A DNA stretch of 64,000 bases, taken from contig JAPPGF010000012.1 in assembly GCA_028875075.1 (NCBI GenBank), positions 461 through 64,460 on the forward strand. The letters are read 5' to 3'. The DNA comes from Gemmatimonadota bacterium (GTDB lineage Bacteria; Gemmatimonadota; Gemmatimonadetes; Longimicrobiales; Gaopeijiaceae). A program made the position numbers and the translations under genes. Positions 34,242 through 42,330 of the stretch are shown one piece after another (the stretch's first letter is position 1; every line of letters begins with the position of its first letter). The notes below the pieces were generated by a model. It saw only the letters and a list, made by a program, of their open reading frames with translations. It was not told where the DNA came from and did not search any database.

Positions 34242-36011
34242 CTACGAGCCGGACGACTCGTCGGGTCCGCCCCCTGTCACAGGCTCGACCGTATCCTCAA
34301 GCCGGCGCTCCATGCGCACGGGAGCCGACACGTTCAGCATGCGCAATCCGTTGCCCAGCACAACGCGCGCCGCCCGCGCCAGCACGAGCCGGGCGGCCCG
34401 CAACGCCGGATCGGGCACCAGCACGGCGAGCTCCGGATTCCGGCTCGGGTTGCCCTCGTGATACCAGGAATTCACCGTACCCGCAGTCTGCTCTAGGTAT
34501 TCGCAGAGCAGATGCGGAGCGCGTGCCTCGGCCGCCCGAGCGATCAAGTCCGGAAACTCGGCGAGCGCTTTCGCTAGATCGAGTTCGGCCGGGTGCGAGA
34601 GGAGCGAGAGATCCGCATGCCCCGGTGCCAGCGCAACCGCGGTTACCTCATCCCCCGCCTTGGCGAAGATGCTGCACATGCGGGCGTGCGCGTACTGGAC
34701 CTTGTAGACCGGATTCTTCTCCGACTGATCCAGCGCCGCTTCTAGATCGAACACAAGGTGCGCCTCGGGCCTGCGCATGAGGAAGAAGTAGCGCGCCACG
34801 TCCACGCCCACCATCTCGAACAGTTCCCTGAGGGTGGTGTAGCCGCCGGCGCGCTTGGACAACTTCACCTCCCGGCCACCCCGCTCGAGGCGCACCATCT
34901 GATGCAGCACCCATTCCGGAAAGTCCTGCGGGTGTCCGAGAGCCAAGAGCCCGGCACGGACGCGCGTAGTCGTGCCGTGATGATCGGCGCCCTGCACGTT
35001 AATCGCCCGACGGAATCCACGCTGCCACTTGGTGACATGATACGCAACATCCGACAGGAAATACGTGGTGGTGCCATCGCTGCGCAGCATCACACGGTCC
35101 TTGTCGTCGCCGAACGCGGTCGTGCGGAGCCATACAGCGCCGTCTTGCCGAAAGACATGCCCTGTGGCCTCAAGGGCCTCGACCGTGCTGGCGACCAGTC
35201 CGTCGGTGAACAGCGACGACTCGAGATAGTAGGTGTCGAAGCGGACCTGGAAATCCTTGAGGTCGACGTCCTGCTCCCGGCGCAGGAGCTCGACCACGAA
35301 GCGGCGTAGCGCATCCAGCCGTTCCGTCGTGTCCCCGTCGTCGATCGGGTCTGCGGTCGTCGCCTCGTACTCGCGCGCCAGCTCCAGGACGTACTCGCCC
35401 CGGTAGCCGCCCTCGGGCACACCGGCGGGCAGCCCGAGCAGCTGGCAGCGCCGCGCGTGCACGCTGCGCGCCAGCAGGTCCATCTGCTTGCCCGTGTCGT
35501 TGTAGTAGAATTCCCTGTGCACGGCCCAACCGGTCGCCGCAAGCAGCTCACAGATGGCGTCGCCCAGGGCGGCTTGGCGGCCGTGTCCGAGATGAAGGGG
35601 GCCAGTGGGGTTCGCCGAGACCCATTCCACGATGACGGGCTCGCCCGCCGCAGCCGCGCTTCGACCATAGGCTTCGTTGTCGGCCACGATGCCCGCCAGC
35701 GCCTGCGTGATTGAATCCGCAGCCAGACGGAAGTTCAGGAATCCCGGCCCAGCAACCTCGACCGAACTCGCACCCGTGCCGGCGAGGTCGATCCGGCGGG
35801 CGATCTCTTCCGCAAGCTGGCGCGGCGGGCGTCCGAGCTGCCTGGCCAGCACCATTGCGACGTTGCTCGCCCAGTCGCCGTGCACAGCCTCGCGCGGACG
35901 CTCCAGTCGGATGTCCGGCCGGGACTCCGCTCGTGCGTCGACTTCTCGGACAGCCCGAGCAAGCGCCCCGGCGATCGCGGGCCGGGGATCGCTCGTGGAG
36001 AACCCGCTCAC
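34242..36011 (-). CDS. argS: arginyl-tRNA synthetase
   Basis: The 589-residue class I enzyme starts at the GTG at 36011, overlapping the fmdB stop (GTGA). The longer ORF runs into fmdB. The N-terminal additional domain leads to the catalytic domain with VSANPTGPLHLGHGRQAALGD (the HIGH motif) and KLSKRAGGYTTL (KMSKS position). The DALR anticodon domain is at the C-terminus (VQYAHARMCSIFAKAG onward). It charges tRNA-Arg. Confidence 0.95.
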   Translation of the reverse strand: MSGFSTSDPRPAIAGALARAVREVDARAESRPDIRLERPREAVHGDWASNVAMVLARQLGRPPRQLAEEIARRIDLAGTGASSVEVAGPGFLNFRLAADSITQALAGIVADNEAYGRSAAAAGEPVIVEWVSANPTGPLHLGHGRQAALGDAICELLAATGWAVHREFYYNDTGKQMDLLARSVHARRCQLLGLPAGVPEGGYRGEYVLELAREYEATTADPIDDGDTTERLDALRRFVVELLRREQDVDLKDFQVRFDTYYLESSLFTDGLVASTVEALEATGHVFRQDGAVWLRTTAFGDDKDRVMLRSDGTTTYFLSDVAYHVTKWQRGFRRAINVQGADHHGTTTRVRAGLLALGHPQDFPEWVLHQMVRLERGGREVKLSKRAGGYTTLRELFEMVGVDVARYFFLMRRPEAHLVFDLEAALDQSEKNPVYKVQYAHARMCSIFAKAGDEVTAVALAPGHADLSLLSHPAELDLAKALAEFPDLIARAAEARAPHLLCEYLEQTAGTVNSWYHEGNPSRNPELAVLVPDPALRAARLVLARAARVVLGNGLRMLNVSAPVRMERRLEDTVEPVTGGGPDESSGS

Positions 36012-36349
36012 TCGCCGTTGAACTCCTTGGGCTTGGCCTTGCGCTCGGCCTCGCCGCCCTCCTTCTTCTCCACCGCAGGCTTGTCCGCCTTGGACTCGCC
36101 TATGCCCCCTGCGGTGCCGGACGCCGGATCGCCACCGGGCTCCTCGATGCGGGCCTTCTGCTTGTAGTCCTCCGAGCGGTAGTCGGTGGCATAGAAGCCC
36201 TCGCCCTTGAGGACGAATCCCGCGCCCGCTGAGATCACGCGCTCCGCACCGTCGCCGCACTCCGGACAGCTCGCCTCGGGAGGATCAGACATCTTCCGGA
36301 AGACCTCGAAGCTGTGGCCGTTCGGACAGCGGTACTCGTAAGTCGGCAT
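36008..36349 (-). CDS. FmdB-family zinc ribbon protein
   Basis: The 113-residue protein begins MPTYEYRCPNGHSFE, the typical FmdB start. It has two cysteine knuckles (CPNGH and CPECG), then GAGFVLKGEGFYATDYRS and a highly charged Lys/Glu tail. The ATG at 36349 is favoured because the family begins there. Relatives are thought to bind zinc and act as small regulators. It overlaps argS, and its start faces the end of the decayed carboxylase locus. Confidence 0.87.
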   Translation of the reverse strand: MPTYEYRCPNGHSFEVFRKMSDPPEASCPECGDGAERVISAGAGFVLKGEGFYATDYRSEDYKQKARIEEPGGDPASGTAGGIGESKADKPAVEKKEGGEAERKAKPKEFNGE

Positions 36350-36459
36350 GAGGGGACGGGGTTGGAAGTCCACGGTCCAGAAAGAACCAGCTAAGCTAAC
36401 ATGTGCCTACCTCGAGGCCGGGTACTCGCTCGCACGTCACCGGCCATGGGCTTGGCCGC

Positions 36460-36972
36460 TCAGGACTGGGTAGTCGCAGCCAGATCGATCAGCGTCCGGT
36501 CTTTTTCGACCGTCTACCCGGCACGAACGTGGACCGCCCGGACTTCCCCCGCGACCTCGGTGCGCATGTCGCTTTCCATTTTCATCGCCTCTACGATCAC
36601 TAGGCCCTAGCCCGGGCGCACCTGGTCGCCCTCCTCCACTTCGACCCGGACCACCAGGCCAGGCATCGGAGTCCGGACGGGCCGGGCTCCCGCCGACACC
36701 GTTGCCGCCCCGGTCAACGCGCGGATCGCCCGCGTACGCTCGTCAAGGACCTCCGTGGTGAGGTGCCAGCCTCCGAGCCGGAGATCCCACCGTCCCCTGC
36801 CCCAGGCGTACGCCACCACCCAGTGGGACGCGGTGCCCAGGAGGAGTGAGCGAACCGGGCTGTCAGGCACGGCTGTCAGCTCGGCCGCCAAGGCTCGATC
36901 ATCCACACGCACGCTGTCTGGCCCGAGCTCCACTTCGACGGTCTGGTCCCCGATGGTGACGGCGTAGCGCAT
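36460..36972 (-). pseudogene. biotin carboxyl carrier protein gene with two in-frame amber codons
   Basis: Reading from the ATG at 36972, the frame gives a 170-codon carrier protein with an N-terminal beta domain, TPMPGLVVRVEVEEGDQVRPG, and the biotinylation motif EAMKMES. It ends VEKDRTLIDLAATTQS before TGA at 36460. Two TAG codons interrupt this one frame, at codon 122 (36609-36607) and codon 153 (36516-36514). Both stand where family sequence has Gln (RPG-Q-GLVIVEAMKME and RAG-Q-TVEKD). The biotinyl Lys lies between them, so normal termination would remove it. Either two CAG to TAG changes broke the gene, or TAG is read through here. Its ATG overlaps the upstream remnant's TGA (TGATG). Confidence 0.85.
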
Positions 36973-37315
36973 CAGCCGCCGGCCGCGCACTCGAGCACAT
37001 GGAGCCCTCCCGAGGCACCCACGCGGGCGGCCACGCCGGGCGCGGCGAGCGCCGACGACGATCTTCGTCTCGTTGAGCCCCAGATGTTCGTCCGCGTAGC
37101 CGATCGAGAGCCGCCCCGTGCGGAAGTCCGGTTCTTCAATCACGCGACGGTGCCATGACGCGGTCGCGTCCAGCCCAGCCACGACCAAGCTCCAGGCGCT
37201 CCCAGGCCGACAACTTACCGCGAGCGTGCTGTGCGGCGAGGCGCTCTTCACCGCCCCCTAACTCGGACCGGTGCCGCAGCTCCTGGAACCGTTCAAACCT
37301 GTCGCGCGTGCTCAC
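36973..37315 (-). pseudogene. deletion-fused remnant of acyl-CoA carboxylase carboxyltransferase and biotin carboxylase
   Basis: From the GTG at 37315 the frame reads STRDRFERFQELRHRSELGG then GEERLAAQHARGKLSAWERLEL. This is the exact N-terminal pattern of a propionyl/acetyl-CoA carboxylase beta subunit. After about 43 codons the similarity stops, and in another frame the C-terminal end of a biotin carboxylase begins: LVVAGLDATASWHRRVIEEPDFRTGRLSIGYADEHLGL. A further frame change leads to LAAPGVAARVGASGG and a TGA overlapping the carrier-protein ATG. The simplest reading is an operon CT-BC-BCCP in which most of CT and BC was deleted near 37190, with later indels. Length missing is more than 2 kb. 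Confidence 0.82.
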
Positions 37316-39240
37316 CGCAGGCGGGGGGCCGCGAAGCCTGCGGGTGCAGCGACCCCTGGACAGAGCACCATGACGGGCGTTCCCTCGATCGCGACCGGCG
37401 GCCTCTCCCCCGTGGAGTCCGGTGGCGGGCGGCGATCGATCAGCACGGGTTGCTCACCAACATCCATGGGAAGGAGGCGACCGCCCTGGATGCAGACGAC
37501 GCGGTGCTCCCGCACGACCCGCCCCTCGGCCACGCCGAGCTCGCCCGTCGCCCCGGCGAACAAGTCCATACTCTCGAGCGCATCGGCAAGGGCTGCAGGG
37601 GTGCGGGCTCCGCCCGCCAGCGCATTCAGGACGAGGGCGGCCGCGTCGAAGCCGACCGCCGGCACCGGACTTCGAAGCGTCCGCCTGAACAACGCCTCGT
37701 AGGCCGTGACCAGCGCGGCCTCGCCCGCAGTGCTCCCCTCGCTCCCATTGGGAACGACTGCCACCACGCCGTTGGTGTGCCGCTCGGCCACCACGTCGAG
37801 CACCTCCGGTCGTGTCCAGCCGTCCGTACCCAATACGCGGATGTCCAGCGTATCCAGACCGAAGAAGGTGATCTGAGGAGCCACGGTCTCGATGTCTTCG
37901 GGCGGCAACGGCAACACAACGGCGTCAGGGCGCAGGTTCTCCACGTTCCGCATCTGCGTCTCAAAGAAGGTGGCTCCCCGCTCGTAGAAGAAGCGTGCGA
38001 GCACGGTGCCACCGGAGTTCCTCAGCGCCTCCTCGAAAGCCAGTGCCTCGGCCTCGGCTTCGCCGCCCCGCGGGTGGACGATCACCGTTCGCCGCAGCCC
38101 CGTGTCGGCGGCCCAAAGCGCGAGTGTCCGGGCCGCCTCCGGATCGAAGCCGCCGAGCGTGTAGACGTTCTGTGAGCGCGGTGCCTCCGGCGCCGTCGGC
38201 GAGACCAGTGGCAGGGGGGTCGTTCGGGCACGCGCTGCGGCGAAGAGCTCGGTCGCATCAAGCGGACCCACGACGGCCACCGCCCCCGCCTCTTCGAGCG
38301 CGCGCATGCCGGCGGCAGCACCCTCCGGTGTGGCGTGGTCGTCCTCGACCACGATCTCCAAACCGCTCGCGATCGGGATCGCCTCGGCCGCGGCGCGTAT
38401 GCCCTCCTCGACCAGCTGGGCGAACCGGGTGAGCGACGGCGGGCCCGTGCGCGTGAGCAGAACTCCGAGCACCGTTACGGGTCCCGTGATCCCGAGGGAG
38501 GCCTCGATGCCGTCGTCGAGGACGACGCGGCTGACCCGGGCGTCGCTCTCCACCGCCCCCGCCTGCAGGGCAGCCTCAGCGCTACGACGGGCAGCCGTAC
38601 GCTCGCCTTCGTTGTAGAGCGCGCGCGCTTGCGCAGCGAGCAGCGCAGCCGCGAACGGATGACGGCGCGCGAGCCCTTCCTGCCGGGCAATGATCTCCTC
38701 GGAGTCGAGATCTCTCGCGGCCGCGCGTACGAGCCCGGTCGCCGAATCCGCAATTGCCGAAGGTACGTCGGGCGCAAGTGCTGTCAAACGATCGAGGGCG
38801 CCACCCACATCCCCCTGCCGGATCCGCGCATCGCCCTGGAGGAGGCGCAGCTGGGGCACACGAGGGTCGTTCTCGGGCACGAGCCGAATCCAGCGCTGGG
38901 CGTGGAGGTCCGCTTCCAGCCAGCTTCCTTGAGCGTAGGCCACGTCGGCCAGCAGCCGAAGCGCGCGTCCGGCCACGCGAGCCCCCGGATAGCGCTCGAC
39001 GATCTCCTCGCTCGCCGCACGTGCCGCTTCGAAGTCGTCGAGCGCGTAGGCCCGGCGAGCGTCCTCGAAGAGCTCGACTGCGACGGTCTCCTCGGAGCGC
39101 GACAGCCGCTCGTTGGAGAGCACCGGATCCGGCGGCAGGGCACCCCCACCACTTGCGCTGCCGACCACTGTACACCCCCACGGCGCCAGCAGCACAAGGA
39201 GACGGTGCAAGACCCTTGGGCCGGGGCGGGCTGAGTTCAT
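37312..39240 (-). CDS. periplasmic-binding-fold lipoprotein with N-terminal TPR repeats (LpoA / penicillin-binding protein activator-like)
   Basis: I use the ATG at 39240, which gives a signal peptide and a probable lipobox ending WGC; the 48-residue longer ORF start is rejected. The 642-residue protein has TPR-like helices (about residues 55-260: ALDDFEAARAASEEIVERYPGARVAGRALRLLADVAYAQG). A type I periplasmic-binding domain of the LivK kind follows (VTVLGVLLTRTGP..., AVAVVGPLDATELFAAA, PLPLVSPTAPEA, VYTLGGFDPEAARTLALWAAD). This architecture matches LpoA, a partner of class A penicillin-binding proteins. A transport-binding protein is the alternative. Its TGA overlaps the GTG of the carboxylase remnant. 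Confidence 0.8.
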   Translation of the reverse strand: MNSARPGPRVLHRLLVLLAPWGCTVVGSASGGGALPPDPVLSNERLSRSEETVAVELFEDARRAYALDDFEAARAASEEIVERYPGARVAGRALRLLADVAYAQGSWLEADLHAQRWIRLVPENDPRVPQLRLLQGDARIRQGDVGGALDRLTALAPDVPSAIADSATGLVRAAARDLDSEEIIARQEGLARRHPFAAALLAAQARALYNEGERTAARRSAEAALQAGAVESDARVSRVVLDDGIEASLGITGPVTVLGVLLTRTGPPSLTRFAQLVEEGIRAAAEAIPIASGLEIVVEDDHATPEGAAAGMRALEEAGAVAVVGPLDATELFAAARARTTPLPLVSPTAPEAPRSQNVYTLGGFDPEAARTLALWAADTGLRRTVIVHPRGGEAEAEALAFEEALRNSGGTVLARFFYERGATFFETQMRNVENLRPDAVVLPLPPEDIETVAPQITFFGLDTLDIRVLGTDGWTRPEVLDVVAERHTNGVVAVVPNGSEGSTAGEAALVTAYEALFRRTLRSPVPAVGFDAAALVLNALAGGARTPAALADALESMDLFAGATGELGVAEGRVVREHRVVCIQGGRLLPMDVGEQPVLIDRRPPPDSTGERPPVAIEGTPVMVLCPGVAAPAGFAAPRLR

Positions 39241-39289
39241 CCCCGCGTCCCGGCGTTGGCTATCGTCGAACTGGCGATGGCGTGCGCGG

Positions 39290-41230
39290 TCAGCTCTGCG
39301 GGGATTCTTCCCCCTTTGCCGCTTCGGAAGTGCCCTGTTCCACGGTCGCCTCCGTCTCGGACGGAGCCTCTCCCTCATCGGCATCTACGGAGGTCGTCGC
39401 TTCCGCCGGGCGTTCGCCCTCCGCCACCGCGGGCGCGTCTGCGGCGGCGGACTGCGGCGCGGGCGGCCTGCGCTCGGGCTTCGTCAGCACCTCGAGCACA
39501 ATACGGCGGTTGGTCGCATCCGACTCGACCACGCGAAGGTCGAGCGGATCTCCGGCGTGGTAGTACTCCTCAAGGCGATCGGCGTCCTCGACGCCAGAAT
39601 GCGACGCGGGTATGAAGCCCTCTATGTCGTCTCCTAGGTCCACTACCACACCTCGGTCCTGCACGCGCACCACGTTGCCCTCGCACTCGATGCCCGGCAT
39701 GAGCCGCTCGGAAATCTGCGGCCATGGGTCCTCGTGCAACTGCTTCATGCCCAGGCTGATGCGCTTGTGCTCGGCGTCCACGTCGAGCACTACGACGCGC
39801 ATCGGCTCGCCCTTCTGTATCACCTCCGAAGGATGCTCTATACGGCGTGTCCAGCTCATGTCGGAGACGTGCACTAGGCCGTCGATGCCGGGCTCGATCT
39901 CCACGAAGGCGCCAAAAGACGTGAGGTTTCGCACGACGCCGTCCAAGACCGTACTGGTCGGATACTTGACCGGCAGCGCGAGCCACGGATCCTCCTCGAC
40001 CTGCTTCATCCCGAGCGAGATCTTCTCCTCGTTTGGATCCACCTTGAGCACGACCGCCTCGACCTCGTCGCCGATCGCGACGAGCTTGGACGGATGGCGG
40101 ACATTGCGGGTCCAGCTCATCTCGGAGATGTGAACCAGTCCTTCGACGCCCTTCTCGAGCTCCACGAAGGCGCCGTAGTTGGTGATCGAGACAACCCTGC
40201 CCCGGACACGCGACCCGATCGGATACTTCTTGTCGATCTCCCTCCACGGATAGGGGAGCAGCTGCTTGAGCCCGAGGCTGATGCGCTCCCGGTTCCAGTC
40301 GATGTCCAACACCTTGATGTCGATGGCCGCTCCGATGTGCACCACTTCGGTAGGATGACCGACGCGGCCCCAAGACATGTCGGTGATGTGAAGGAGACCG
40401 TCGAGCCCACCGAGGTCGATGAAGGCACCGAAATCCGTGATGTTCTTTACGACGCCCTCGCGCACCTGGCCGACAAGCAACTCCTTCACAAGAGTTTCGC
40501 GCTTCCTTGCGCGCTCCGCCTCCAAGATCACGCGGCGCGAGACCACGATGTTTCGGCGCCGCTTGTTGAGCTTGATGATCTTGAATTTGTAGGTATCGCC
40601 GATCAGGTCCTCGATGTTGGGAACCCTTCTCAGCGCGATCTGCGAGCCCGGAAGAAACGCGTCCACACCCATCAGGTCCACGGTCACGCCGCCCTTGATC
40701 TTGTGTACCAGCGTGCCCTTGACCGGCTTGTCGGCCTCGTAGGCGTCCTTGATCTTCTCCCATACGCGCAGGAAATCGGCTTTCTTCTTCGACAGTACGA
40801 CTACGCCCTCGTCGTCCTCCAAGCTCTCCAGCAGAACCTCGACCTCCCCGTCGGCCGAGGGCGGGTCCTTGAATTCGTCGAGGGGAACTGATCCTTCGCT
40901 CTTGAAGCCGAACTCTAGGATCACCGCGTTCTCGGTGACCCGAAGCACTTTGGCTTTGACGATCTCTCCCTCACGTATGTCCTGCAGGTCTTCGGCGTAG
41001 TCGCCCAGAAGCTTCGCGAACTCGTCGCGGGACATGTCGAGCGGCTCTTCCCCGTAGGGGTCCATTAGCAACTCGGGGGAGACGCGCTTGTTCGGCTGGC
41101 CCGCCGGGCTGCCGTCCACATCGTCGTCGGGAACGTCGGTCAACACTTCACCGGTCAGGGCGTCGACGGCGACGCCGGACTCTTCGTCAGATTCGGGCGA
41201 GGTAGGGAACGTCGGATCAGTGGGGGTCAT
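39290..41230 (-). CDS. rpsA: 30S ribosomal protein S1
   Basis: The 646-residue protein has an acidic N-terminus and six S1/OB repeats. Typical strings are FGFKSEGSVPLDEF, KGGVTVDLMGVDAFLPGSQI, NITDFGAFIDLGGLDGLLHITDMSW, NYGAFVELEKGVEGLVHISEMSW and LTSFGAFVEIEPGIDGLVHVSDMSW. A long acidic tail ends it. S1 unwinds and holds mRNA on the 30S subunit. It follows cmk on the same strand, which is the classical order tyrA-aroA-cmk-rpsA. Confidence 0.96.
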   Translation of the reverse strand: MTPTDPTFPTSPESDEESGVAVDALTGEVLTDVPDDDVDGSPAGQPNKRVSPELLMDPYGEEPLDMSRDEFAKLLGDYAEDLQDIREGEIVKAKVLRVTENAVILEFGFKSEGSVPLDEFKDPPSADGEVEVLLESLEDDEGVVVLSKKKADFLRVWEKIKDAYEADKPVKGTLVHKIKGGVTVDLMGVDAFLPGSQIALRRVPNIEDLIGDTYKFKIIKLNKRRRNIVVSRRVILEAERARKRETLVKELLVGQVREGVVKNITDFGAFIDLGGLDGLLHITDMSWGRVGHPTEVVHIGAAIDIKVLDIDWNRERISLGLKQLLPYPWREIDKKYPIGSRVRGRVVSITNYGAFVELEKGVEGLVHISEMSWTRNVRHPSKLVAIGDEVEAVVLKVDPNEEKISLGMKQVEEDPWLALPVKYPTSTVLDGVVRNLTSFGAFVEIEPGIDGLVHVSDMSWTRRIEHPSEVIQKGEPMRVVVLDVDAEHKRISLGMKQLHEDPWPQISERLMPGIECEGNVVRVQDRGVVVDLGDDIEGFIPASHSGVEDADRLEEYYHAGDPLDLRVVESDATNRRIVLEVLTKPERRPPAPQSAAADAPAVAEGERPAEATTSVDADEGEAPSETEATVEQGTSEAAKGEESPQS

Positions 41231-41613
41231 GAGTCTGACTCGTCCCCGGCCGGCCTCCCGGGGGTACGTTTGCCGGACCCGGCGGCCCGGATTGAGGTGA
41301 ACACGCTACGCCTTCGGCGCGCTCTCGGCTCCGACGGCGACCGGAGTCGTGCGGAGTCACGGAGAGAGAGGCTCCATACCGGCAGCCGAGCGAAAGCAAG
41401 CTAGACAGGCCTGCCGAGGCGGTCAACCGGATTGGCGCACGGTCGCAGGCTGGCACCCCGACGCGTGCCGGTGCGCCGCCCCCGGGTCGCTGTCGTCCGT
41501 CTACGGCCGGCGCGACAATTCGGACGAGGTCCGCTCGGCGGGCCTCGGTGGCTGCATTCTAGGGGCTCCGCCCCCGGTAGCCCCGGGGTGTGAATACGTT
41601 TGCTGCGTAGCGC
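41231..41613. other. cmk-rpsA intergenic region, no gene supported
   Basis: About 380 bases separate the cmk stop from the rpsA start on the same strand. It likely contains the rpsA leader and possibly its promoter. Reading frames here are short and inconsistent. The one clear structure is the hairpin annotated at 41562-41584. Confidence 0.5.
41562..41584 (-). terminator. GC-rich hairpin after cmk, possible terminator or attenuator
   Basis: GGGGCT and AGCCCC form a 6-base stem, extended inward by CCG/CGG with one bulged base, around a four-base loop. It lies 30 bases after the cmk stop. On the minus strand the sequence after the stem is TAGAATGC, so there is no U-run. It may weaken readthrough into rpsA rather than terminate fully. 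Confidence 0.35.
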
Positions 41614-42330
41614 TCAGCCCGCTCCAAGAACCCTCGCCACGATTGCCTCGACCTGCTGATCGAACTCGAGTCGTGTCGTGTCGATCTCGTAGGCGTCGTC
41701 GGGGCGACGAAGCGGTGCGTGCCGGCGCTCGGAGTCGCACCGGTCACGGTCCTCGATACGACGGGCCTCCTCTTCGATCTCTGCCACCGTTGGTGCATCG
41801 ACTCCGTGGTCGCGGAGCCGCCTGCGCGCGCGCGCGCTCAAATCCGCCGTCAGGTAGAACTTGAGCTCAGCCTCGGGGAAAACAACCGTGCCCATGTCGC
41901 GGCCGTCCGCGACCAGCCGGCCACCCCGCCCCACTTCGCGCTGGACACCAAGCAGCCATGCCCGCACGGGCGCGAACGCGGCCAAGCGGGACGCCTCGCC
42001 GGTGACAAGCGGCGATCGCAGCTCTTCTTCCAGCACGCGCGCATCGAGCATGGTGCGAAAGCCTTCGGAGGTAGGCTCGACCCGAAGCGGGAGCGCGTCG
42101 AAGTGCTCCGTTCGCAGCTCGCTCCAGCGTTCGGGCACGATCTCGGCGTCGAGTAGCGCGAACGCGAGAGCGCGATAGAAGGTGCCGGAGTTGAGATGGC
42201 GAAACCCGAGCCGACAAGCGACTTCCCTCGCCGTGGTCGACTTCCCAGCGCCCGCGGGCCCGTCAAGCGTGACGATCGGGCCCGCGAGCGGTCGCGGCGA
42301 GCCGTGCGCGGGCGCCTTCGGCCCGGTCAT
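41614..42330 (-). CDS. cmk: cytidylate kinase
   Basis: The 238-residue P-loop kinase phosphorylates CMP/dCMP. The nucleotide loop is LDGPAGAGKSTTAREVA, followed by GFRHLNSGTFYRALA. The CMP-binding insert is present, as is the VADGRDMGTVVFPEAELKFYLTA motif. It overlaps the aroA stop by 4 bases. Confidence 0.95.
   Translation of the reverse strand: MTGPKAPAHGSPRPLAGPIVTLDGPAGAGKSTTAREVACRLGFRHLNSGTFYRALAFALLDAEIVPERWSELRTEHFDALPLRVEPTSEGFRTMLDARVLEEELRSPLVTGEASRLAAFAPVRAWLLGVQREVGRGGRLVADGRDMGTVVFPEAELKFYLTADLSARARRRLRDHGVDAPTVAEIEEEARRIEDRDRCDSERRHAPLRRPDDAYEIDTTRLEFDQQVEAIVARVLGAG

Noticed and set aside
36460-36972. Genome-wide reassignment of TAG to Gln
   Set aside because: TAG ends several normal genes (purM, metK, the SPFH lipoprotein, the sorting-tail protein, the OMP-like gene) at family-consistent positions, so TAG works as a stop in this genome. 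Only local readthrough or pseudogenisation remains possible.
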